A stretch of 64,000 nt of DNA from Pseudofabraea citricarpa (Eukaryota; Ascomycota; Leotiomycetes; Helotiales; Dermateaceae): the NCBI GenBank assembly GCA_029641185.1, contig JAPWGK010000008.1:1364001-1428000 (forward strand). Reading direction: 5' to 3'. The notes beneath the pieces were generated by a model. The model did no database searches. It saw only the letters and a list, made by a program, of their open reading frames with translations, and had not been told where the DNA came from. Shown piece by piece: positions 34,101 to 44,831 of this stretch; the first letter of the stretch is position 1, and every line of letters begins with the position of its first letter. Both the position numbers and the translations under genes were made by a program.

Positions 34101-36135
34101 GAATTCTGTTAGTTCTCGAACGAGAGACCATTTTGGGGGGGCTGGTAAAGCTTGAAGGACTTCATCCAAATGCTGCAATAGTAACTTTGCAGCTGGAAAT
34201 GTTTCCACAAGACCTCGCGCCATTTGAGACCACTGAGCACCTTGACCAGTGAAGACAAACCCGACCTTAGGTGCATCGGTATGTTTCTTACCAAACACAA
34301 AGGCGTTCTCGTCAAGGGTAGTAGTATTTGTGACGAGGTATGCACGGTGAAAATGTCGACTTCGTCGCTCAGATAAAGTGTATGACAGATCAGGTAGCTT
34401 AATAGTAACACTGAGATTACTCAAGTGCTGGGTAATACTCTTGACATATGATCTGAGTGATGTCTCATCGTTGGCAGAAAACACCAATGTGAAAGGACGA
34501 GCAGCTGTGTCATCGGCGAAAAGATCATCGTAATTGGCCATAAACGAGGAGGTGTGTGGCCGCGTAGCTTTAATGGGAAATGTGACCGGATCGTCGACAA
34601 TTACATGCGCGTTAGACCCTCCATATCCAAAGGAGTTGACACTTGCTCGCTTAAATGGCGCGTTTGGCCATGGTCTCGAGGTCCGCGAGGGGCTAACCAT
34701 GAGACTGCGGAAGTCAACTAAAAAAAAATCATTAGTAAGTGTAATTTATTGGATATTTTTCATGCTCATGTTGCTCACTCTTGGGATTCGGTGTGATAAA
34801 TGTAGGATTTCCTGGAATCAGTCCCTTTTCGATTGAGAGTATTGCTTTCAGAAGACCTGAAATTCCAGCGGCTGGCTCCGAATGCCCTACATTGCTCTTG
34901 ATCTATAATTCAAGACCATTTAGTATATGCTATACCCAAAGGGAAATTTGAAGACCTACCGAGCCAATGTATAATGGGTTATCAATGGTCCGAGTGGCTG
35001 CAAACACGGATGACAATCCATTGACTTCGATCGGATCTCCGGCTTGGGTACCAGTCCCATGGCATTCTACATAGCCAGTTTCGTTGAAGTTAGTGATTCC
35101 AGCATTGGCATAAGCAGTTCTAATTGCTCGAGCTTGAGCCTCTGCGCTTGGACTGGCAATACCTGGGGTTCTTCCGTCGCTATTTTGTGCTGACCCGCGA
35201 ATAATAGCCCGGATTGGATCTCCATCACGAATAGCATCGCTTAAACGTTTTAGGATAACGGCATTTGTTGCCTCTGCCTTGCAGTACCCATCTGCCTTCA
35301 CGTCGAAGGTATGACACTTCCCTGATAACGATGCAGCTCCCTTCATTGCTCCTCCGTCCATATTATGTTCCGGGCTGAGGTATAGATTACTCGCGGCCAC
35401 AATGGCTCCATTAATTTCGTGTGTATTAAGATATCGACAGGCAACATCGACGGCGATCAAGCTGCCAGAGCAGGCCGTATCAATCGTAAAACTAGGTAAA
35501 GTACATTAGCATGATTTTGATCGATGGCAAAACAGCTTCCATACCTTGGGCCTCTAATATTGAGAAAATGGCTTATCCTATTACTAAGGATAGCCCGCCC
35601 TACGCCAATGGTTACCGAAGGAGGGCGGTCTTCAGGATCTCTACTTTGCATGTCTGAATAATCTGTAGGGAAATAATTTAGTTGCCTGCTCTGCTTTTAT
35701 ATTGAAGGGTAACTTACCCACGGCATAAGAGCCCACAAAACAAGAGTAAGCTTGCCCATCTAAAGACTCAAGAGTAATGCCAGCATTTTCGAGACCCTCG
35801 TACACAACCTCAAGAAGTTGCCGCTGCTGAGGATCCATGGCAATTGCATCGACTCGGGTCATTCCAAAGAACCCAGCATCAAAGTCTTGTGGGTCGACAT
35901 TCTCACAGAACATACCACCTGGTGATCGCATGGTCTTTGGTTTTCTTGACCCATCGTGGTGTGTCTTGATGTCAAAACGTGAGGCAGGAGGTTCGTTCTT
36001 GGCGATACCGCCTCGCTCAAGAAAGTCCCAAAGAGCTTGAGGTGAATTGCTTTCACCAGGAAGGCGGCAAGCAAGTCCAACAACTGCAATGGGTTCCTGG
36101 ACATACCCAGACTTGGGAGACGATGTGCCCTCCAT
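28180..36135 (-). CDS. highly reducing polyketide synthase (KS-AT-DH-psiMT-ER-KR-ACP)
   Basis: Iterative type I PKS of about 2,400-2,450 residues in some 14 exons. KS (about 36.1-34.6 kb): start [14 protein letters not shown], active Cys in DTACSGS (codon 35470-35472), [10 protein letters not shown] and [12 protein letters not shown] (34.3-33.2 kb): [11 protein letters not shown] and GHSSGE. DH (33.0-31.9 kb): His in [17 protein letters not shown], formed across the 32990/32940 junction, and Asp in CIDGCFQ. The methyltransferase region (31.9-31.4 kb) lacks the Gly-rich SAM motif. ER (30.5-29.6 kb): [13 protein letters not shown] and [16 protein letters not shown] (29.4-28.7 kb): [15 protein letters not shown] and the QANYAAAN Tyr. 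[11 protein letters not shown], Ser codon 28324-28326. There is no thioesterase or reductase end, so release must come in trans; the divergent hydrolase at 37950 is the candidate. All reductive domains look active, so a largely saturated, unmethylated chain is predicted. Confidence 0.93.
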
Positions 36136-37949
36136 GGCCTCAAAATGTGATATGGTGAGGTTGAGGTAGAAAATATAGAGTGGAGGGAAGGTGGAGGAAG
36201 AAACGTTGTGGAAGAGTGGGTTGTGTAAGGAAAGATTAAGAGTAGGTGTGGAGAATAAAGAGTTGCTTGTGTGGAGTGAATATGTCGAGGTGCAGCTCAG
36301 GGCTACATATGCATTTCCTAGAGCTGGGCCACTATCTCCTTAAATTGATTAACATGTGGAAAGGAAGGTAGTGCCAAAGGAAGGATGAAGGTGGTGTTCT
36401 GGTTCCGTCAAGACCCAGACAGATCCATTGTCTAACCAACTGGTGGTAGTCGACGAAGATCCTTATCAGCTGGTAGTAGCTGAATCAGGCGGCGTCTCCG
36501 GGATATGGTGAATCTATTCACACCCCTCACCTTGAGCTCGAGAGTCAGTCGCAGGGGAGGCGTTCATCCAAAGGAAAAGAACATCTACGCAAACAGGATA
36601 ACAACATATTGCAGCTAGAGGACGGCAGAGCCACGGGCAAGACGGAGAACTCCAGGCAGGCTCCAAGTATGGTATCATCACTGCATCTGAGCCAACTAAG
36701 CTCCAGTCTTTGTCTTGGCTGCCCACGAACTGCACGGCGCCAAAATAGTGGCTCGGGGATGCAGGACTGACGTCGCCGTAAGACGCCGTAAGAGGAAATC
36801 AAAGTAGAGGTGCATCGAAAACTGGGGCATTCTAGATAACGTTATAACTCCGCAGAAATTAACCGACGTGCAAAAGCAAAAGCGACTAATTTGACGCTTG
36901 AAGCCTCTGTCTTTTAGCAGTTGCACTTGTCATCTCACGGCTAGATAGAGCGATAGAGCGAGCAGTGCATTCGGTCCAAAGTCAAGATTCCAATCTAGAC
37001 CCCGGCTCAAAAGACTCGGCGTATTTCCGCTGCAGATTCATCCTGTTCTGTTTACGAGGTGAGCACCCAGACTGCGATTGCATGCATGATCGTGCAGCGG
37101 GCCGCCACGACCGTGCCACGTCGACCGTCCAGAGGAACGGTAGACATCTGCAGAGAACCCTGTGCAATGAAACATGACTTCCTCATCAGAGTCTGCCCGC
37201 ATATCTCATATCCAAACAGTCCAATAGCCACACTCGTGGAGGACGACTTCCAGTGCAATGGCTCAGCTGTCCACCTTCTCTGGACCCGACAAAACACTTG
37301 AAAGTCTTTGATCTGACCTCCAATGCGCCCTTACATGAAATAATCACTTTATCGGTCAGCACCCCGATGGTTCCTGTGTTGCTAACGGTCCAGCATCGAT
37401 GCAGGGACCATGATGGATTCTGGACCGACCCGGAAGTAGAATGCTTCCAGCTGCATCCTGCTTGGGTTGACCGCTATATCAGCTGTGATATGGGCGGGAC
37501 GCTAGGTTGTTCATAGTACATGCATGACACTATCTGCAACAGAGCAATGCGATTTTTGAGACCTTCAGGCCGTGCTTCTTGGGAGTAGACGAAACTCTGT
37601 ATCCTGTAGTTGGTGCAGGGGGCAATGCAAGCTTGGTGAGAGGTGGGTTGGTGGGCCAGTCAGCCTTTCCCAGTATGCAGCCATGCAACCATGCCGCCAT
37701 GCAGCCACGACAGCCACGCAGCCAAGCACTTCATACACAGTGGGCCCCAAAGGAATTCACTAGATGGACTCTGGAAGCCTTTGGTTTCGGCTCTATAAGG
37801 GAAGAAGTTCACTTACCAGGAGCCTGGCTCCGTTGACTCGAGTAAGAGGTCTTCATAAAAGCATCCAGGGACGCAAGTAATAAAGTTCCATCAACATCAA
37901 ACATTCGCACAACATCCCAAAAAGCAAACTTTCTTCAAACCACTCCACC
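36136..37949. promoter_or_regulatory. divergent promoter region between PKS and hydrolase
   Basis: A 1.8-kb head-to-head region with no gene I can support. On the PKS side a CT-rich leader and TATA-like CTCTATATTTTC lie 30-50 bp from the start codon. On the hydrolase side there are TCTATAAGGG (about 37791-37800) and CATAAAAGCA (37851-37860), with a CCACC leader directly before ATG 37950. Positions 37674-37730 carry a loose array of GCAGCCAT/GCAACCAT-like units. No regulatory gene is present. Confidence 0.5.
37674..37730. repeat. short imperfect GCAGCCATG-type repeats
   Basis: Around six imperfect 8-9-bp units (ATGCAGCCATGCAACCATG, then CATGCAGCCACGACAGCCAC, continuing CGCAGCC) lie 220-275 bp upstream of the hydrolase start. 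They could be a simple repeat or clustered activator sites; there is no direct evidence for either. Confidence 0.5.
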
Positions 37950-38970
37950 ATGTCACATCACGAGATCGTCGAATTCAAAACCTTAGATGGACTTACCCTT
38001 CGAGGATGGCTCTATCCCGCTAGCAAGAAGGGACCCGGAATTGTCATGACACCAGGTGTAAGTTCGCCAATTCACTCGCCCTCGCTTTTCTGCAAACGAT
38101 TTGACGGTCACCACACCTTCTGCCTTTCAAGCTACTTTCTGCATGTTCGTGCCAAACGTGATTGCTGACCGGCATTAGTTCAATTGTGTCAAGGAGATGT
38201 TCATACCAGAAGTCGCTGAGGGGTTTCAAGCAGCCGGCATCACTGCTCTCATCTATGATCCCCGCAGCACTGGCGAGAGCGACGGCATGCCCCGCAACGA
38301 GATTGACCCTGTCAAGCAAGTTGAGGATTACTCCGACGCATTAACTTTCCTCGCTAGTCAGCCGACCGTCGATGTCAACCGCATGGCCTTCTGGGGTCAG
38401 TCCTTCTCGGGAACCGTTGCGCTATGTGCGGCTGCCCTTGATAAGAGACCCAAGCTCGTTGTCGCCATCTGTCCCCTGTTGAACTTTGAATTCAGCAAGG
38501 ACAAGTTCGCCAACGTCCTACTCAAGACCATGAAAGATCGAGAATCGCAGGTCAAGGGTAACAAGCCCTTCTACCTCCCGGTCCTGACAGACAAAGGCGA
38601 GAATCCTGCAGGCTTTGGTATCGGCGCAGATAAGGAAGGGTTCGAATATATTGTGGGTGCGAAGGAGCGAGTTGCTGCAAACCACGAAAATCGAACGACT
38701 CTTCAGACTTACTACAAGCTGGTCTCGTGGCAGCCACACGGGCTCATGAAGTATGTCGCACCGACACCGGTCATGATGGTTGTTCCCGAGCTGGACAAAA
38801 TCTCGCCGCCTGAGGATCAACTAGCGCTCTTCGACACGTTGACTTCTCCCAAGAGAAAGCATCTGGCGCTTGGCAAGGGTCATTTGAACGTCCTCAGTGG
38901 TGAGGATGCTCCGGTGCTGATGAAGCTGCAGGTTGATTTTGTTTTGGCGGCACTTGAGGGCAAGCTATAA
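37950..38970 (+). CDS. alpha/beta hydrolase (polyketide transferase AF380-like family)
   Basis: Exons 37950-38057 and 38179-38970 join over a 121-nt intron to 299 residues. The fold landmarks are [20 protein letters not shown] (strand and oxyanion region), [11 protein letters not shown], the nucleophile elbow FWGQSFSG (GxSxG), a likely Asp in [14 protein letters not shown] and the catalytic His in GKGHLNVL. The organisation resembles cluster hydrolases such as the fumagillin polyketide transferase and the Alternaria AKT2/AFT2 esterase-like proteins. That family offloads chains from HR-PKSs, by hydrolysis or transfer to an alcohol acceptor. It is transcribed away from the PKS, 1.8 kb apart. 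The ATG context (CCACCATGT) is strong. No signal peptide is seen, so it is probably cytosolic or peroxisomal. Confidence 0.85.
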
Positions 38971-41900
38971 TTGACGTAAGCGCGTATCACAGGGCTGCAC
39001 ATGTACATATACTGGTAATGGCTGTTTCTTTCGCGGTTACTTCGGGCGCCCTCTGATCTGAGGTGCATTGTGATTGTGATTGAGCGGCTCGGGTTGGCTG
39101 GTTTGTCGTTTCGGGATTCGGCGGGCAACTTCTTGTAAGCAGGATTCAGATGAATAATAGACGTAATAAATGCTTTGCCGCACTAAGAACAAAGAAATCA
39201 AACCTCGTTGGCCCCGTGAGAAAGGGAAATACTCTTGCGATAGGAAGTCTCCGCCAAGAGGGGCTCTTTACGGGCAATAAAGAAGCCATCATGACTTTTT
39301 CTGGCCTTTCTGAGCTTTCTGACCCGGCGAATAATCTGACATCAGAAACAAAACGTTGGAACACAAGCCATCCAGGCGTTCGTCCGCAGCAAGGATCGAG
39401 AGAAGTGGAGCCAGAAGCGTGGAGGAAACGGAGGATCGGAGCTGCAGTGTAACGTGGTCACTCTCCACTCGTCTCTGTAATGAACTCATTCCCGTCTGCC
39501 GACACGTGCTGCCAGTCTGAAAGTTGGAATTGTATATTCACGTGACCATGGTTGCAGCAACCTGGATCTGGGTAAAGGGCCGGCTTGTCTGTGAGCTGTT
39601 ACCCCAGGTATGAAGTTCTCTTCGCGGCCGCACTGCCTTGATCTACACAGACGGCAGGTTTTCCCTTGGTCGACTTGCGCATGGCCGCATTGTGGCCTAG
39701 CGGGCTAACTGGTTTCGCGGAGACGGGTGATTTCTAGTAGTAGAATGACCTGTCGTTTTACTGAATGCGACATCTCTCATGACTGACTAGCTCTCATAGT
39801 GGTGGCAGTGAGTCTAGAGAACAATGCAGACCGCCTCGGAATAGAATGTCTCAAAAATGGGGCGTTAAAATTTGGTCGGAGAAGAGAGGTCAATCCAGGC
39901 TTCTCTGCGGGTTCTCTGCGAGCTTAAACGCCAATAGCAACACGATACCACCGAAGTCAGAAAAAGGAATAGGACCACTTTGTGACGAAATCCAATATGA
40001 CCACCCAAGATGTTGCAGCTCAATTTTCGACTCGTCTTGATTGCCATTATGTTGTGGAAATTGGCTTAAGGATTGTTAGTCATCGGGATCCAGCTGGGCA
40101 CGTGAATGGATGGTGGACGGGATAGCATGAATGCATGATATATGCCCAGTATCTGCTCCGAATGTGCTCCGTATGTAAGGAAAGAGTCAAGGTCGGGCCA
40201 CTAACTTTGCAATGGCTCCGTTCTATGGACCATTTGTCGACGTTTGTTGCTTTGCCCAGGTTCTCAACTCTGATTGAATTTCCATGAAAATAGACAGGGA
40301 TTGAAGAAGTCGGACATGTCGTTTTCTCCGGCTTCCCTTGAACTAATTCTACGCCGTACAGTATAGACCTGCCAATGGATCGACCATAGTATACTCAGAC
40401 ATCCGTAGTGTCATGCGGGTACACTTAACCTAGAAGCGCGTGTCATGGATCTGCATTGTAAGGTAATCGATCATCGCTATCACCGGAAATTAGGCCAAAT
40501 GTGCCATCCTGTTTTGATATTTCTTGCATGTTCGGAAATAAGTCTTTGCCCTTTCCGTATGGCCGCCTCCAGGTTACTTAGACCAGCAGTTTCAGTGAGC
40601 TCTGGTCATTATCTCAGACAACAAGCGGATCATCCGGCCAGAACTTGAGAACTCGACCACCATCGACGGTCATGACATGCACGATCCTTGAGAACACACG
40701 AGTAGCCAGCGCGGTGCGAATTGTCACGTTGTGACAATAAGCAGCACTAGCATAAATCCTAGTGGGGGTCTGCTAAGCTGTGCCGACGCCCTCGAACTTT
40801 CACCCTGGCATCGAGACTTCTGCTGAACGGCTAGCTAGCTTGGGCCTGTTGAGGTCAGATCAAGATCTCGGATAGATTGAATAGCTCTCTACGTACCTGA
40901 CGGTCCATCCACACTTTTATGCAGCTAAACTCTCGACTTTTTGGCGTGCTTGTTGACGCGTCGACTATCGCGTTTCCGGCGATTGTAGGGGTTGCTTACC
41001 CATGGCTAAAATCCATTGACTTTGCCGGACCACAACAAGGACTAACATGTCGCAATTCCTTTCTTTTGGATGCAAACGGGTTCGAGCATCTCGGGATATG
41101 TTGATTTGGGTTCTGGTAAGGAGCAAAGATGAAGTTAGAAAATGACACAATGGTACCAAAGCACAGCGGGAGCTAAGACGTTTTGAGGTGACGTCACGTG
41201 AAAGCTCCATGTACCTAGCATCAAGTATCAACAACTCTCCATTAGCATGTTCTCGGCCGATTCACATGAGCAAAAAAAGGTAAATGAACATAGGCACACT
41301 CATACTAGTCATATTGCACGTTCATAGCAAAATATTAAAGACTTTAACAGAGTTTGTAGCAAGATTTGTGATCTTTCTAGCCATAAATTTGACTTGATAC
41401 CTTAATACCATTCATGAGCTTTACAAATTCTCATAAGCACTTATAGTAACATGCACAGACACTCATTTATAAGTAATTACAGATCAATAATTATCTTCCT
41501 TAATGATAATATCGCTTCTCCCCAGCAAAGAAGTTGATCTCAACACAGCGCCGAACATTTATATTTCAACCCCAAGAAAGCATAAGAACGTGAAACCAAA
41601 TGAAGTCTTACGCTAAATTTCCGTGGATAATTTAAAAAGTACCGTACTTCTCAACTTGTTTGTGACCCAAATTCACAGCATGTATATTTCGTATAGTAAC
41701 GGAGCGTCCGAGCCGATGAGACGTTATACAGTACAGCATGCTTTGACATTTCAAGTGCCAAGAAATGGCGAATTGTGTTCTAACGGCTTACGATCATAGT
41801 AGGTACCTTAGAGTAAGCAAGACATATAAGTGCCGGCTCGAGCACGAGGCGAGCTAGCGTCAATCCCGTGTGCCCGGTTCATTCTTCCAAAATCGTGGAA

Positions 41901-44831
41901 TGCGGATCCAACGCCGAAGGGCTCCATCGGGGATGAGATTCCAGTGCTCCGTAGGTAGATAAGTTATGCTGGGGGAACATCTTTACCCTGATTCTTGGCT
42001 GGTGGTAACACTAGTCGAATTGCGGCTTTCGCATTTCGGCTCCACAACCTGTTATCTTTAGCTCAAGGATCCCTAGAACCAAGGTTATTTATCTACGCTA
42101 AAGCGCTCTAAAACGCGGCAGAACCGTACGGGTGGTCCCTGGACTATTGTCGCGCCATCAGCATAGGAGGCTGGATAAACCTGTGATTGGCTTTCAAATC
42201 AGGACTTGTTGCATCACCTGCTACCACTATTGAGACATTTCTCTCTGGGTAATCCTGACATGGGTGGTATAGATACTTAATCACTCGTTTATAGTCATGT
42301 AGCCCCAGAAGTGTGGCCCATTCTTAGGTTTGGTACCGTCGAAGTTGCATTTGCGGTGAGCCCCTTTTCCGAAGCGAGGGTCCATTCTTGCCTACAAACG
42401 AATGTGCTCTCAATCCATTTTACCTAGACTCACTACAACTTCAAAGTCATGGCCCTTGTTACTAGCGAACAAATACCGGTTCGGTTATGCAAGTGGTTTC
42501 ATATCAGGAAGCGTCCTGAGGTTCCATCCACAATATTCCCCAAGCTCGCTTACCATGACCCTTTTCAAAATAGTCGCATTATGAACTTATCTCCGCAGGT
42601 ACCGTGCACATGATTGGGCATCAACAGTGAAAAAAGCGATGACGATGGAATTAGATAGAGGCTTGAAAAGCCCGTTTAGCCTACTGGTCGCAATGATACC
42701 ACAAAAGAAATCTTGAATCATGCCGCTGATCTAGTTCGATGTCATCGTTGATCGTTCCTTACCTTATTCAAAACAACCTGCAGTAGCGCCTGTAAGTGGG
42801 CGCTTGGAGAAAGCTGTCGCCTTGTCGCCTCCTATCTAAACCAACGGAAGCGAGGTTTTGAGCCACCCGGGGCTCCCACGATAAACACTCTCGCTCCTCG
42901 TAAACTGATCACTAGGATCCGAGTCAGATCTAGATTGCTTTGACATATGCCAAGTGGGCTGAGCCCTAGATGCTAGGTTGTCATCGTCACAAACACATGG
43001 CCAGGTTCCCGCGGCCGGGGCGGCGGATGATCACAATAGCTTATATCAAGCTCTTTTATCGGGAATAGCCTCCATGAGTCATTATGATGTTGATTAATGG
43101 TCTATCAGCATCTAGATTTAATCATCTTCTTTCTATCTTTCTTTGCTATCTTCAGTCCGCCGGGTTCCGCGCCGCATGGTCGTTTCTGACAGCTAGTGCC
43201 AACAAAAATTGCTCACTTGACACGACTATGGTGAAAACGCCTTCTTGGATTGCTTCAAGCTTTTCGATCTTCTCAAGGTGACCTAACTGCGGAATTGCAT
43301 CTCTCTCATCCGACTTGCCAGTCCTAGTTTGTGGCATTCAAGAGCAACAGGGTCAGGAGTGTAGAATAGAATATTCAACTGCAAGCAGACACAAGCTCCA
43401 CGTCTCGCCATATCCTCGGAAGATCATGACCCATATCTACATCTATCTAACTCTGCACGGAACGATCCCAACCTCTGCTTGGCAATGGCGATGACTTACG
43501 TTAGTTTTCATGATATGCTTACATGATTACCGAGGAGCTCTACGACGCAGGACTCTCATAGACGCACCCCCCGAAGAACCTCGTTCTGGTACTGATCATC
43601 TGAAAGTCAATGCACGGTCACACGGTCTTCTAATCCCAATCCACTTCATCTGGCGTTAGCTTATTTCGCCTACCGCGTTCATCTCTTCCGTGACATATTC
43701 GAAAACCTAACAACCCCGGCCTGAAAATCAAGAATGCCAGGTCGCCGGAAACGAAACGCATCATACGAAAATCAAGATTTTCTCCACTCTATGATTTTCA
43801 CCCGGATAGTTCTGCAAGGTTGAGATCCGCTCCGGTTCGGTCGGTATCTCAATGCAGTTTTCAGAAGCATGCTTAGCGACCTCAGTAGAAGCGGCGACAT
43901 GGACGAACACGATTTTCTAATCTCGCGCCCATCGACGGCTATTCTTCTCTGTGCATTGAAGACTGAGTGCACAATTGAGAGTGGGATGTTTTTTATGATC
44001 GTCTAACATCTGGCACCTCTCACCTGCTCTTCCAAAGACATCAACACTCGCTAATATTTTCTTAGACAAGCAAAAGGTTGATAATCAAACCCATCTACGA
44101 TTTTTCAGTATCCTTTACACTCAAATAGTCTTCTAATTCTCATAGTTGTCATCCTATATCAGAATAAGTCCGAATCAAGTTATATCTTTGCGAAACGATA
44201 ACGACGGCGAAAACACGAAGACACATAACAACATCTGCAATCGTTCTCTTCTCCGTCGAATCGCAGCACTTATATGACTCCCATCAAAAAGAATACTTCC
44301 TGCTTTTTACATAAATCGTACTCATATTGAAGCATTATATGGCAAACATTCCGTATAAGTGTGTTACACAAAATAGCCGATCGCTTGACCCTTCCTCACA
44401 TTACCTTAAATTTTTCAAGTCAAAACAGAAAAGATATACCAGATAGCAAAGTACTGCAGTACTAATGTGAAACTACTTCCTGTGTTAGGAGACAGAAGGG
44501 CATTGTAGAGCAGTAGGCAACATATGATTTTGACTGCTCAAGCATTCATTGAACGAGCCTGCTGCGGCTCAGTGTGAGAAATCCAATAACTGATTTGGTT
44601 ACGAGTTTATCATCAAATTCAAATAGATGTCTAATCTTATTATCATAACAAACCCAAAATCAAGAGTGATCCTGATGTGAAAAAAAGTTGTCTTCGTTAT
44701 TTTCTCTCGCACTGCTACTTCTTGTACAAGAACCTCACAATTGAAAGACAAACATACAACCTTGCAACAAGTTTGAAAGAGCATCAATATACATTCTTCT
44801 TCCCAATCTGTTTATAATTAAGATTTGATTA
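38971..44831. other. 5.9-kb stretch without a supportable gene
   Basis: Open frames are at most about 100 codons, overlap on both strands and show no family motif or consistent splice pattern. Base composition is not as AT-biased as at the window end, so this is not a strong RIP block. A 15-bp copy of the P450-promoter element AAGTCGGACATGTCG lies at 40307-40321. Some minus-strand fragments at 42.8-43.4 kb loosely recall P-loop protein debris (see rejected list). No tRNA was found. Confidence 0.5.

Noticed and set aside
39146..39452. Overlapping 100-codon plus-strand and 72-codon minus-strand frames
   Set aside because: No start context, splice pattern, domain or hydrophobic profile supports either; frames open on both strands over the same bases are common by chance.
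42700..43400. Minus-strand fragments (VFIVGAPGG and EKIEKLEAIQEG) reminiscent of a P-loop/NACHT or similar gene remnant
   Set aside because: The P-loop lacks the GKS/T lysine, the frames are broken by many stops, and no second motif of the family follows at the right distance. A chance resemblance is as likely.
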